Source: Macrothele yani (taxonomy: Eukaryota > Arthropoda > Arachnida > Araneae > Macrothelidae). From it: a DNA stretch of 64,000 nt. The notes under the pieces were generated by a model that worked only from the letters and a program-made list of their open reading frames with translations, had not been told where the DNA came from and did not search any database. The DNA lies in assembly GCA_039090855.1 (NCBI GenBank), contig CM077005.1:72970607-73034606 (forward strand), given 5' to 3'. This document shows, piece after piece, positions 22,081 through 33,316 of the stretch. How positions within the stretch are numbered: position 1 is the first letter of the stretch; each line of letters starts with the position of its first letter. The translations under genes were made by a program, and so were the position numbers.

Positions 22081-22879
22081 ATGCCACGTGAGAAAGAGCT
22101 GTCAGCGGAGGAGATAATTCACGTTTGGGAGTTGCACGATCAAGGAATGAATCTAAGTGCAATTTCAAACAAACTAAAATGATCCAAATCTTCTATTTAT
22201 AACGTTTTAAGTGGTAGCAAAACATATCTAGCTCAGAAACAAATTGGACGACATAGTAATGTTTCGCCTTGAATGAAACGACATATCCGAAAGCTCGCTG
22301 TGCATGAGAATTTATCTGTACGGAATATAAGTCAACGTGGAAACTTGAAAATGTCGGAAAGTACGGTTCACAGACTATTGCAGTAGACATCCCTCGTGAA
22401 TTATGGAAGACCGTTAAAGAAACCGCCTTTAACTGCACAGAACACACAAGCTCGTAACATACCAGGAACTTTTAAAAGACAGTTTGCTCCCAGCTGCTGG
22501 TGAAAGAGGTGGTCCTGATTTGGTTTTCCAGCAGGACAACGCAAGCATTCACAGAGCAACTTCTACGATGGCGTGGCTGAGATCGAACAATGTCAAAATA
22601 CTGCCATGGTCAGCTCGCAGCCCGGATCTCAACCCAACTGAACATATTTGGGGTAATTTGGTTCGAAGTGTTTATGAGCAGTTTTCAAGCGTTAAAAATC
22701 TGGAAACAGCAATCCTGAGCTCTTGGTATAATATTGACGGTGCAATTATGCATAATTTAATATACAATATGACAGAAAGCATATTTCAGCATACTGCGCG
22801 TGGAGGAATGCCCATTGTGTTAATTATTAATTGTGTTTGCCATTTAAATATTTTTCTGTTTTTTTATGTCTCCATATAA
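22081..22879 (+). pseudogene. Tc1-like transposase, internally deleted (DD34E)
   Basis: The start ATG at 22081 gives MPREKELSAEEIIHVWELHD, then LSAISNKL, a stop, and SSIYNVL (N-terminal helix-turn-helix). The region with the first catalytic Asp is missing. From 22484 the frame resumes with VFQQDNASIHRATSTMAWL (second Asp) and SARSPDLNPTEHIWGNLV (Glu), 34 residues apart. It continues to the natural C-terminus near ARGG. The product could not catalyse transposition. Confidence 0.88.
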
Positions 22880-23082
22880 TTCTGGGACAATATTACATAG
22901 TTTGATTTCATAAAGATAGAATATTATGTTAAGTATGTGTTGTCAACAGCGTTTGACGTGTGTGTTGCTGGTCATAATACGTAATGTTCGACTAGAAGTC
23001 TTTGCTATTTTCTGCATGAAACTGTTTTTGTTTACAAAATTGTGTTTCCATATATATATGGGACGGACTGTATATTTAAAAA

Positions 23083-23200
23083 TCATTATCATCATTATTA
23101 ACCATTATCAATCCACTGCTGGATGAAGGTCTCCAGAAGTTCCAACAGAAGAGTTTGTCATGAGCAAGCATCCTCCATGTCACTCCGGCATACTTTATAT
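23083..23200 (-). mobile_element. RTE 3' terminal fragment
   Basis: About 118 bp match the last part of the RTE element (minus-strand GGAGTGACATGGAGGATGCT, the tail of the C-terminal domain) with a degenerate ATC-type tail. It directly abuts the right end of the Tc1-like element. Its coding sequence is mutated and 5'-truncated. Confidence 0.8.
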
Positions 23201-23394
23201 ATACCCCGATTTTATTGTAACTCCCACTGAGAGCCGAGAATAAAACTGGAACCAACTCGGAAACACCAGTAGAAAATATCAACACAAATCCATAGGCTGA
23301 CGCGGGAAAACACACAAAACTGCAACGTGTTCCTTTCATTGGAGGACTTAATGCCCATTATAAGGAGAAGAGTGGCCTATATTTATTAATTTAT
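23201..23394. other. Short unassigned spacer
   Basis: Nothing recognisable lies between the two RTE fragments. Confidence 0.4.
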
Positions 23395-23406
23395 ATATCG
23401 GACGAT

Positions 23407-23959
23407 ATCAAGTGAGAGTCACATTGATGAAGAAATTAATCGGCGTACAAAACTTGCCTGGAGAGCTTTTGGAAGAAACAGCATAAGTTTCAAGAGCAAT
23501 ATGCCATTATGTCTTAAAAGAAAAGTGTTTGATCAATGCATCCTTCCAGTGCTTACGTATGGTGCAGTGACGTGGACCTTAACTAAAAGAGACATACAAA
23601 GGCTGCAGACAACTCAAAGCAGCATGGAGAGGTGCATGCTTGGTGTAACCAGGAGAGATAAGAAGAGAAACTCATGGATCCTAAAAATGACAAGACTGGA
23701 AGACATCATGATCAGAGTTAAATCCCTGGAATGGCAATGGGCTGGACATACTGCCAGAAGGACAGACCATCGATGGACAGCCAAAATTTTAGATTAGATT
23801 CCAAGGGACAGGAAAAGACCCAGAAGAAGACTACATGGAAGATGGGTGGATGAAATTTGAAAGTATGCAGGAGGGACATGGAAGAGACTGGCACAAGACA
23901 AACCGTTGTGGAGGAAACTTGGGGAGACCTTCGTCCAGCAGTGGATTGATAATGGTTGA
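23407..23959 (+). pseudogene. RTE reverse transcriptase C-terminal fragment (copy F)
   Basis: The frame runs from HIDEEINRRTKLAWRAFGRN through MPLCLKRKVFDQCILPVLTY and MTRLEDIMIRVKSLEWQWAG to TAKILD, where a TAG replaces the Trp codon. Beyond it a frameshift precedes the end of the gene. The polymerase active site is absent. Confidence 0.88.
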
Positions 23960-23979
23960 CAATGATGATGATGATGATG
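23407..23979 (+). mobile_element. RTE copy F, 5'-truncated with 12-bp target duplication
   Basis: This is a 573-bp 3' fragment of the RTE element on the plus strand, ending in (ATG)n. It is flanked by perfect 12-bp duplications atatcggacgat at 23395-23406 and 23980-23991. This is the clearest target-site duplication of any LINE here, and it is not in an (AT)n tract. Confidence 0.93.
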
Positions 23980-24329
23980 ATATCGGACGATGTGTTCTTA
24001 ATTTGAAGCCACTGACCTCATCGAAGCGAGAAAGTCGGTGCCGCGGAAGCCCACCATTCAGACATCTCCGAGATTGGAACTTAGAACTACCGCGGACGAT
24101 TGGTCAGAAGTGAACGTCCGGTACGACCCCGGTACCTTGGTGATAGAAAAGCTACAACGTCAGTACATCTGTGAAAGTGAAACCAATAAAGGTTTAAAAA
24201 TTACGGATTCTTTGATGAAATTATTTTTAAGAACGCTTTGTACTGTTTTCTCTGATATATTTTTGTGCCACAATTCTTGTAATATGATATAGTTTTCGCT
24301 CTGAAAGTCAGGTATTTCTACAATTGTGC

Positions 24330-25010
24330 TCAACATACATGGGGTTTACAAAATACCCTTAATTCCTGTTGACCCAGAAGATCCGGCAATAGCATATATA
24401 GGATCCACTGCACGCCCATTGCGCACAAGACTATATGAGCACAAGTACTCAATTACTAATAACTCTGATGCTACCTCTCTTTCATGATTAGTTAATAGAG
24501 TTACCTACCGACCAGACTGGACCAATGCCAGTGTGCTGAGCTCAAATCGTACAAAGCGATCCCTCCGATTCGCTGAAAACTTATGTATTTTATCGCACAG
24601 CTCTTACTGCTGTAATGAAGAAACTCCATGTTTTGTTCCAGTGCCTTGGGCAATGTTAATGCAGCCAGAAAAGCATGCTCCTCTCCAGCAACACTTAACT
24701 CCTAATAATTCACTTACAGTTGGACGAATAATGTCAACTTATTAATTACCCTCTGTGTATATATTTTCTTCGCATATGTAGTAGCAATTCATAGTATTAT
24801 TTGTTGAATCCTTTTAGCGCATGACCAAACTTCCACTATATTTATTGTAAACCTCGTTATTGTTAACACGTGCTCGCGTAATTTGAAAATGCTTCTTGCT
24901 TTTATCCGTTCTTTTGTTTATGTATATTGAAATACCTGACGATGGAGCACTTGGTGCTTTAAAAGTTCTTGTAAGTTGCTGTGCCTTAAAAATGTCTATT
25001 TTAAGTACAG
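24330..25010 (+). mobile_element. Penelope-like element relic, 3' end
   Basis: A GIY-YIG nuclease coding relic is followed, about 190 nt after its stop, by a hairpin motif CTGACGA with an AGCAC/GTGCT stem (24936-24958). The terminus ends AATAAATACCTTATCGTGC. The relic at 48.3 kb has the same order of parts and a similar terminus, AATAAATATCATCGTGC. The RT part is absent, as is usual for truncated copies. Confidence 0.75.
24338..24745 (+). pseudogene. GIY-YIG endonuclease domain of a Penelope-like element
   Basis: In one frame the sequence reads GVYKIPLIPVDPEDPAIA, then YIGSTARPLRTRLYEHK. These are the GIY and YIG strands and the conserved Arg and His of the GIY-YIG fold. After one stop come VTYRPDWTNASVL and RSLRFAENLCIL, where the Glu of FAEN is the expected metal-binding residue. 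Penelope-like elements use this C-terminal nuclease to nick the target. The in-frame TGA near 24487 and the missing RT make it a relic. Confidence 0.8.
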
Positions 25011-25106
25011 ACAGTATTAATAAATACCTTATCGTGCTGAAAAGGCTTTTCTAATTAAAATAATGTTTAGCGCACGAAAAATCCTTATTAATGTTTCTGC
25101 TATATG

Positions 25107-25332
25107 TGTTTTTTTTTATTATTTGATTGGAGGTCTAACGACCACCGCGAGAAACTCAATGAGATATTAGTAGTCTCCCGTCCCTAATTTAGGGTCACTG
25201 GTTCCAGAGAAAGGAGAGAGCCAGTGTCGTAAGACAAACACAACATCCATGCCTCACCGGGATTCGAACCCGGACCCCTTTCGGACGAATGGTCAGAGGC
25301 AATCGCTTAGATCACTGCGCAACCGGGGCGGC
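25107..25332 (-). repeat. SINE family B copy
   Basis: A full-length antisense copy: a poly(T) at the left, then the body, the B-box (GGTTCGAATCCC on the minus strand) and the tRNA-like head ending GCCGCCCCGG at the right. A short duplication (atgtg) may flank it. Confidence 0.9.
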
Positions 25333-25436
25333 ACATGTGGTTTACAACAGATCTGAACGCCGGAGAGATTTGTGTTTTCCAAGCTATGTGTTCGGTAGTA
25401 ATCATTTGTTCCTATGATATATATATTTTTTAATTC

Positions 25437-25790
25437 TTTCCAGTTTAAAGTTTAGCGTCCACCGTGAGCAACTCAATGGGTTATAAGCGGTCTCCCGTTG
25501 CTACTTTAGAACCACTGGTTGCCAATGGATTATAAGCGGTCTCCCGTTGCTACTTTAGGACCACTGGTTGCAGGGAAGGGCGAGAGACAGGGTCGTACGA
25601 CAAACATAAGTTCCATGCTTCACCGGGATTCAAACTAGGACCTATCTCGGGCGAATTATCAAACGTCAGCGCTGAGACCACCGCGCCACCGGGCCTGCTG
25701 CTTGTGGAATTAACGACGACCATGAGCAACCCAAATGGCGATAAGCAGCCATCTTTCTCTATTTAGGACCACTGCTTTTCAGCAATGCTC
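25437..25790 (-). repeat. SINE family B copies, rearranged
   Basis: One antisense copy (about 25437-25695) contains an internal duplication of about 60 bp: the segment around GGTTATAAGCGGTCTCCCGT occurs twice. A second, partial antisense copy (about 25700-25790) has only the body (GACGACCATGAGCAAC to TAGGACCACTG). Confidence 0.75.
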
Positions 25791-26538
25791 GAAATAGGAC
25801 TTTTGAAGTGCCGGTATGCTCATATTTAGCTAAAAATAATCTTATCATCTTTAAAAAACACCTACGCCAGAAAATCTCCAGAACCGAGAAAGTAAAAAAA
25901 AAAATCCCTAAAAGAAAAACTCCTTTATTTGAAAATGTAATTGACAATTCCGTGGAATACTATTGCACCATAAGTCAGAAACGATGGCGGGATATTCAGT
26001 TAGTTGGTTTTTGGATCCAGCGGGCACTATTTATGCTACACCGAGGACTGGGGTTAGATTTGTTTAGAACCGGGAGTCTATATTCCGGGACCAACGGATT
26101 AACGAGACGACCGAACCTTGACTAATTAGGGATTCAGCTGAACTTGAGCACAAAACTTTTGAAGACCCGAACCGAGAAGTCAGTACCTTTCCAATAGGGA
26201 CTTTTATGGAGTAGACAATCGGGCAATTAGGATCACCACAATCAGAATAAATATTTAGTCTTAAATTAATAACAATCTTACCACCCTCCAAAAAAAAAAA
26301 AAAAAAAAAGGCCGAGGTGGAAAAAGTTTATGCTCATTGCTGTAAAACTGAAATTTGTGTTTAATCTATTACACCTAATTCTACATTCTATGAAGAAGCT
26401 CTTCAAATTTTCAAATTGAATATATTAAATTAATGATATAATAAAAATTACATGCACCTTCAATGAGATGATCAGACGCTTGGGCAAGATGTGATCATGC
26501 GCTATCGGTAGCTTTATTTCCATGATAAAATTATCATA
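25791..26538. other. Spacer with poly(A) run
   Basis: No gene is recognised. An A run lies at about 26290-26309. Confidence 0.45.
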
Positions 26539-28104
26539 CACTGGTGTGCAAAAATTAAGGACGAAGAGGAGAAATTAGCATAACAGCGGAACGAGCAAGC
26601 AGAACGGAGCGAAAAGACCACTCAGGAGATAGACTAGGGTCCGGTACGGAAGGGCATGCGCATATATGCAGCAAGACGTAGGGGGGAGAGTGTCGGAAGG
26701 GTATAAAGCACACGGGTGGTGTACGGCTCAGCAATCCGGTGAAAGCTATTGCACGGTGTACATTGGTTTGAACGACGTCGAGTTGCTCCCACCGTGTGAT
26801 ATGCTGCCAACGCGCGATATCCAGATATCGTCTACTGGATGACTTTACCCGAGGTCGCGTCATTGGGAAGATGGAAGAAGGACGAAGTGTTACTAGTGTA
26901 GGCGAGGTGTTTGGGATCGCTCACAGCATCGTTTCACTAGCTTACGAGCTTGGACAGCATTGCAAACGACAGGAACAGCTGTCCGAGAGTTTAGCAGTGG
27001 TCGACCACGAGCAACCACGGCGGCGGACGACCGGTATATTGTCCTACAGGCGAGGAGAGACAGACGGCCGACAGCGGGAGAAATCGCAAGGCACATGTAA
27101 CAGACAACTGGACGTCCGTTATCGCGTTTTACCGTGGCCAGGAGGCTGCCCAAAGGTGGGGTATTTGCACGACGACCAGTACGGTGTGTGTCATTAACGC
27201 CTGCTCATCGGAGACGGCGGTTTCTGTGGTGCCAGGAAAACAAGAACTGAACACATCAGCAATGTGGTCGAGTTCGTTTTACGGATGAGAGCCGATTTAG
27301 TCTGACGAGCGATTCTGAACGTATACACATCTGGAGAGAGCAGGAAATACGCAATCACACCTCCAGCATCATCGAAAGGGACCAGTTTGGAGGTGGTGGA
27401 GTTCTCGTTTGGGGCGGTATCATGCTTGGTAGCCGTACTGGCCTCCACATCTTCCACGGAGGTTCAGTCACTGGTGTTCGCTACTGTACCGAGGTTCTCC
27501 TGCCTCACGTGCGTCTGTTTAGAGGTGCTGTGGGTTCTAAGTTCTTCTTCATGGACGACAACGTTACACCTCATCATACAGTGGCTGTTGCAGACCTGTT
27601 GGAGAGTGAAGATATTCAACGCATGGATTGGCCCGCAAGGTCCCCGGACATAAATTCAATCGAACACGTGTGGGACCTTCTTGGAAGACGCTTGGCAGCA
27701 CGTTACCAGCCGCCAGCAACGATTCCGCAGCTGCGATTGGCGCTACAAGAGGAATGGACGGCGATGCCTCAACAGCTCCTTGACTACGTCGTCTTTAGCA
27801 TGGACAGACGTTGTAAATCCTGCAACGAAGTCAGGGGTGATCATATCTCCTACTAAAGACTTGATTTTTCTTGGCAGGCGCCTGTCACACGGATGTTTCT
27901 GTCTTCTGTCCAGTTGTGCTCTAAGCTACCTTTTCAATAAAGGGCCTTTGTATCCTTTAGATTCCTTGTTTGAACGGTTTTGCTCACTTGTCCCATATTC
28001 TTACATCTTGGGGATCTTATGGTATGATTTGAGTCGATGTGGCGCAGTTCTGCAGGACGTTACATTCGAAAAACCATCTCGTCCTTAATTTTTGCACGCC
28101 AGTG
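26539..28104 (+). mobile_element. Tc1-like transposon, complete ends
   Basis: A 1566-bp element with matching terminal inverted repeats: CACTGGTGTGCAAAAATTAA (from 26539) and TTAATTTTTGCACGCCAGTG (to 28104). It is flanked by TA at 26537-26538 and 28105-28106. The size is normal for a Tc1 element. It contains one frameshifted transposase gene. Confidence 0.95.
26814..27856 (+). pseudogene. Tc1-like DD34E transposase, frameshifted
   Basis: The N-terminal part reads RLLDDFTRGRVIGKMEEGRS and ARRDRRPTAGEIAR (paired-like DNA binding). RVRFTDESRFSLTSDSERIH supplies the first catalytic Asp and GGGVLVWGGIM the Gly-rich strand. FFMDDNVTPHHT (second Asp) and SPDINSIEHVWDLLGRRL (Glu) lie 34 residues apart. 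All catalytic residues are present, but frameshifts near 26940, 27150-27250 and 27400 break the frame. It is the best-preserved transposase in the window together with the one at 32.2 kb. Confidence 0.9.
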
Positions 28105-28289
28105 TATGTAGAGGATTTTAAGAAAAGAGTGTCTGACCCCAGGTCTTAAACAACCCTTAGAAATAGGAAGCTAGGAGATTTGGGCTAGAGTGCCCGAAAG
28201 GAAAGTGACACGGAAGCGAAGTGGAAAGGGTGAGCAAGACGCCCTTATTTATTACCAGAGGGCCAGTATCCGGTGTCCGACGGCTTAAC

Positions 28290-28408
28290 GTGCCCATCCG
28301 ACGCACGGCGGATATGTAGTGGATTGAGCGTTCGTACCTGCCTGGGATCGAACCTGAGGTCGTTTCCGTGGCAGTCACGAACGTTGCCCACTAGGCCATC
28401 CGCGGCCT
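28290..28408 (-). repeat. tRNA-derived SINE, family C
   Basis: On the minus strand it begins GGCCGCGGATGGCCTAGTGG (acceptor and A-box region) and continues to the B-box CAGGTTCGATCCC. The head differs from families A, B and D. The body to the left (to about 28157) is not assigned. It could be a tRNA pseudogene rather than a SINE; only one copy is seen. Confidence 0.6.
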
Positions 28409-31169
28409 TTTACATGGAATCCTTTATTTTTAAGTACTTATAATAGTTTTATTCAAATAAAACTATCATAATTTGGGCCACCCGCGGCCCAAATTTTCTT
28501 AGCTTCATTTCCATCCTTTGAACTATTGAACTTATAGCTCGTGTGTACACCACTCGGCAAGCCCTTACGGTTCCCACACAGCTATTCCTCAAGGGCACGA
28601 GGCACATGATTTTTTTATGTTTTAAAAGTGCGCGCTCGTAAGTCAAGGACAAAACATAACTCATTTCTGTAGTTGCCACTACTAAAATTAGTGCCAGTAT
28701 GAAATATTGTACTAAGAAAAACGAAGTACTGGTATGTCATACCGACGTATACAGGTCATTTCGACCACTGGTTTATGGCAAGGTAGAGAACCAACACGGT
28801 GGAATAAATACATCACCCATGGATCATCTGGGACTCGAGTCCTGACCAAGCGCGCACAACTAGCTATAAATATACCCCACTTTGGGTGTTTCACCTAATG
28901 GATTCGATTGTATGAGATTTCCCATTCAACTTACATCTTCTATTGCCATGTTTTATTTGTTCTATTAACCAAATACCCAGATTATCATTAAAGACTGTAA
29001 GGAATCCGTTCTTCCTATTTTACAGCAACTGGTTTTAGGGAAGAGACAGAACTATCTCCTCAAGATAAAAACAAAGCTTATTCGGAAATCTAACCACTGC
29101 GGAATTCCGACGACTAATCAGAAGCTCGGCCTCTGATGACTCAACCATCGAGGCGTCGCACTCTAGTTATCTGTGGTGTTGAATAGTGTACTCTTTTGTA
29201 GTGAGTTTTGTGTATTAGCAACCATTAGAACTCAAGTTCTATCTCGTGAATTCTTGAAAACGCACGGTCCTTCCAAATGTTTGAGCAGAAAAGATACACC
29301 ATTCCATGATAAGCAAAATCTTTCCAGGCACTGACCCCTTTCACACTGCGTGCTGTTTTTTGGTATGCCATTTTTCACTGCAGATGTCCCATTCCTATAT
29401 GCTAATTTGAATATAATTTGGGCGTTCCGTAAAATTGCACTGGTCGCATACTTTCCATAGCAGACAGTAACGACTTACATAGAAACGTTAAGTAGAAAAT
29501 GTTGGACTTAATTTATCTTTCATGGTTTAAGCTCGAGTGAATCTTTGAACCCTAGTTTTTGCTGACGTAGCATACAAATGAGCTACTCTAGTTCAAGCGC
29601 ATCCTTAGAAATGAATTTGTCTTTTTGATGTTTCTTGGGAAATTGCCCGGTGTTAAATGACGTGAATTCCTTCGGAATTAAAAGAGAATTCCTTTGCAAG
29701 GAAAAACAAATGGCCTTTCCTGTACTTTTTTTTTTCTGTCTCTCTCTCTCTCCCGATTTGCAGCGTCTTAGAAGACGGTCAGGGATCTGTAACATATGCT
29801 TTGCGCATGATGAAACACACGAATGAAATGGATAAAAAAAAACGCTGAAACAAGAAAGACGGAATGGGATTTGAAAATGAGAATTGCAGATGTTTTCGCT
29901 GTTATCGACAAAACTAATGCTCCCTTTTAACTTTCGTCTCTTTTATAAAACCGAGAATGAGTCATTCCTACATTAAAGAATTCCATTGCAACAAGAAACG
30001 CATTTTAAGTCATTTTGTTTCGAGGCAGAAATGCATTTAAGTCATTTTCAGGCTTCACTTTTATCTTTCATTATTTAACCTGTCTTTGGCCCGCTTTCAT
30101 TTGTGATTGCTATCTTTCTTTCAAGGCTCATACTGTGCAGGAATTGATAAATTAAAAGCATGAAGAAAAGAACAAACCACGGTTTTTAGAAGTTATGCTT
30201 GACTAAATCAAGGTGAACGGACGTCACGTCATAGCAGAATAGAAAAAGAACTTGGGAAAAGTCTGAATGATTTTCATGCAGACCATTTCATAAAGTGAGT
30301 AGTAAATGCTAAAAGTGTGTTATACTGATTTGAGGAGAGCAAAAACTTTCTGCTGCAACCCCTAAGGTTTGAAATTATTTGTTTGGGAGATAAACGTTAT
30401 CATAGATTTCCAAACTACCTACGTCACGATTGCAAGGATTTCTTCCTTTTCTGTGACAATGATGTGAATACGGAGAACATTTCTATCTCAAAGATGTCTA
30501 GTTTGTAATTCTTTGTGATATCAAGGGGAAGGAGCTTGTCTAAACGTCCTTTTTTTTTTTTTTTTTTTGTAAGAAAATGCGTTCTGTTGCAGGGGATGAC
30601 GTTTATATAACGCACAGTACGAAAGCGAAGCACAAGAAAATGAGAAACGAACGTGATGAACCATCAAAGGAAAGGTAAATTGCGGCATTAGTCATCTCTT
30701 CATCTGCAGCTTCTTAAGAAACTGGCCGTCCACTGTAGATTGTCTTTTGTTGTGCAGTAATGCTCTTCTGCATTTTCAGCAACCGAAAATCTACATCAGT
30801 GTTCTCTAACTTCTACAGAGCTGCTGGCTCAAGAGAATTGGACTGTGCCTACATTTTTTTAAAACATATATGTACAAGATGATGCAGATACAGATAAACA
30901 CGTCCTGCTTAATTCATTCAACATTTCAGCTGTTTTAATTAATATTAAAACTTGAAAAAGCTTACATTTAATGCGAGCACTATGGACGATTAAACTTCAT
31001 TAAGAGTTGTTTCACGTTCAATTCGATGCTTCTCGTTTAAATTCGAGGTAATTGTTCAAGAGTAGAGTAATTCACACAGTTCCTGTGTTTTCTCTTTACG
31101 TATTCGATGCCAGCCCTCACGCGTACGTAAGTAGTTACAAATATTGATGTAAATTTTAATTTTAAATCT
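28409..31169. other. 2.8 kb without recognisable genes
   Basis: Only short frames occur. A decayed tRNA-like stretch may exist near 29085-29160 (minus strand, with GATGGTTGAGTCATCAGAGG). T runs lie at 29727-29736 and 30550-30569. Nothing else is recognised. Confidence 0.45.
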
Positions 31170-31189
31170 CTTATGTTTGTGTATATCTC

Positions 31190-31685
31190 AGTGAAAAAGA
31201 TTCGAAAGTACATATGTACGCCGATGTCGGCTGATGGTCATAGAAAGAAAAGATTCGCAAGCACACCTGTACGCCGATCGTCACAGAACCTAAAGATTCG
31301 CAAGCACATCTGTACGCCGATATCGGCCGACTGCCACAGAACCTAAATATTCGCAAGCATATCTGTACGCCGATGTTTTTTTTTTTTTTTGATTGGAGGT
31401 TTAACGACCACCGTGAGCAACTCAATGGGCTATAAGCAGTCGCCCGTCCCTAATTTAGGGTCACTGGTTCCAGGGAAGGGAGAGAGCCAGTGCCGTAAGA
31501 CAAACACAACATCCATGCCTGACCGGGATTCGAACCCGGACCCCTTACGGACGAATGATCAGAGGCCAACGCCTTAGACCACTGCGCCACCGGGGCGGCA
31601 CGCCGATGCTGGCCTACGGTCCTAAAACCTAAAGATTTGCAAGCACTTCTGTATGCCGATGTTGACCGATGGTCATAGACGACGT
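31190..31685. repeat. ~50-bp tandem repeat split by a SINE
   Basis: Five to six copies of a ~45-53-bp unit with core GATTCGCAAGCACATCTGTA followed by CGCCGATGTCGG. The array runs 31190-31375 and continues 31600-31685, interrupted by a SINE B copy. Unit lengths vary because one copy lacks about 9 bp. Confidence 0.85.
31376..31599 (-). repeat. SINE family B with 9-bp target duplication
   Basis: A full-length antisense copy (poly(T) at left, head GCCGCCCCGGTGGCGCAGTG on the minus strand at right). The flanks acgccgatg at 31367-31375 and 31600-31608 are perfect duplications of the tandem-repeat unit it entered. Confidence 0.93.
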
Positions 31686-32089
31686 CAAAAGGGAGTGATT
31701 GCAAATTAGACCACAACAAAAGGGTCATCTAGTCCCGTAAGTCAACGTTCTCGCACCAGCATGCCCACGAACAGGCGTTTTTCAGATTTTCTAATTCAAC
31801 ATTTTTCCGTAAATGGCGCAAATTTTGATTATTAATTGGATTATTATTAAATTGGTTTCTATATCTTGCGCTTGAAACATTCTTTTAATATTTGAGGTTC
31901 GCAAACATAATTAACATTAACCAAATATATCTGGTTTATAGCTTACTCTATTTCGCTTTAATCTGCGCAACGGAATTTGGTATTTAATATAATTTGTCTT
32001 CTATAAGTTCCATTTGAAAAATAAAAGCTTTGACGACGGATTCTTAATACTTTGCCTAATAATTCAGATAAGAGCTTCAGCTTCTTATA
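31686..32089. other. AT-rich spacer
   Basis: No gene or repeat recognised. Confidence 0.4.
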
Positions 32090-33316
32090 CACTGAGTGGC
32101 CACTGTATTATGACCACCTGACAATTTTAAGCAAATGAGCAATGGCTTAACGCTGTTGCCGCCAGAAAGCGAGGCTAGTATAAAAATGGAAAGCTTAGTG
32201 CTTGCGACAGTAGTAGAAGTGATTTCGGGGTGACGAGATGGGTAAAAAAATGCGATTTGACTTACTTTCAACGTGGGATGACTGTAGGAGCTCGAAGCCA
32301 TGGAGAGAGTATCACCGAAATCTCCGAGTTCGTAAAATGTCCCAGAGCATCTGTTGTTAAAGTGTTTAAAGACTGAACTGCCAGCCAAAAAACTGGTTCT
32401 CTACGTGCAACGTGTCGTCGTCATCGACTAGTGACTGCTCGGGCGGACCGGGGAGTGTCCAGATTGGTAACAGACAACAGAAGGACATCAGTGCAGCAAA
32501 TTACAGACCATCTTAATCAAAGATCCCCTCAAATGATGTCTGCACGTACTGTTTGCCGTACGCTGCATCGGATGGGATATGGCAGCCGAAGGCCTGTTCG
32601 AACAACTTTCCTGTCTGCAGTTAACAAGCGAAATCGTCTCCAGTTCGTTCGCACAGGAGCACAAGGATTGGACAGTCGATAATTGGAAACAAATTATGTG
32701 GTCCGATGAATCACGTTTTCAGTTGCATCATGCCGATGGCCGAGTGAGAATTCGGCGGAAACAGCACGAAAGTTTGGACCCCAAATGCATTGCTACAACC
32801 CTTCAAGCTGGTGGAGGCAACATATGGTTTGGGGAAATGTTTTACTGGCATGCTTTGGGCCCTTTAATTCGTGTTGATCAACGTCTGAATTGCACATCAT
32901 ATCTAAACATCGTTGCTGACCAAGTGTATCCTGTACAGTGGATGGTTTATCTAAATGGCGATGGCTACTTTCAACAAGATAATGGGTCCTGCCATAGTGC
33001 TCGTATTGTACAGGATTGGTTTAAGGAAAATGCCTGTGAGTTTACTTTGCTGAGGTGCCCCCCACAATCTCCAGATCTCAACCCTATTGAGAATTTGTGA
33101 GATGAAGTTGAACGAGCCATCAGACAGCTGGATCCACTACCCTTCAATCTCACACTCCTGGAAAGTGCTATTCATCAAGCATGGTCTCAGATTCCACAAA
33201 CCACCCTATTAACAACTCGTGGAGTCCATGCCACGAAGAATTGACGCAGTATTAAAGGCAAAAGGTGGCCCAACGAAGTACTGAGGGAGTGGTCATAATA
33301 AAGTGGCCACTCAGTG
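32090..33316 (+). mobile_element. Tc1-like transposon, complete ends, DD36E type
   Basis: A 1227-bp element with terminal repeats CACTGAGTGGCCACTGTATT (from 32090) and a right end reading, reverse-complemented, CACTGAGTGGCCACTTTATT (to 33316). It is flanked by TA at 32088-32089 and 33317-33318. A 107-bp fragment of the same end lies at 48.1 kb. Confidence 0.95.
32238..33244 (+). pseudogene. Tc1-like DD36E transposase, four lesions
   Basis: The start at 32238 (MGKK) is followed, after one extra A in the A run at 32242-32248, by FQRGMTVGARSHGESITEIS (N-terminal helix-turn-helix). Further on are LVTDNRRTSVQQITDHLNQR and MGYGSRRPVRT. The catalytic blocks are IMWSDESRFQLHHADGRVRI (first Asp), GDGYFQQDNGSCHSARIVQD (second Asp) and SPDLNPIENL (Glu), with 36 residues between the last two. 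Lesions: the extra A, a TGA near 32371, a frameshift near 32655, and a TGA at about 33098 in place of Trp. It ends HATKN at 33241. All catalytic residues remain. Confidence 0.92.

Larger units (their letters stand above)
21268..23070 (+). mobile_element. Tc1-like element with TA duplication, hit by a SINE dimer
   Basis: The terminal inverted repeats are CAGTCCGTCCCA (from 21268) and TGGGACGGACTG (to 23070), flanked by TA at 21266-21267 and 23071-23072. It contains a transposase pseudogene and a 507-bp SINE A dimer. Without the SINE it is about 1.3 kb, shorter than typical Tc1 elements because the catalytic middle is deleted. It lies 12 bp from the DD41D element ending at 21255. Confidence 0.92.
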
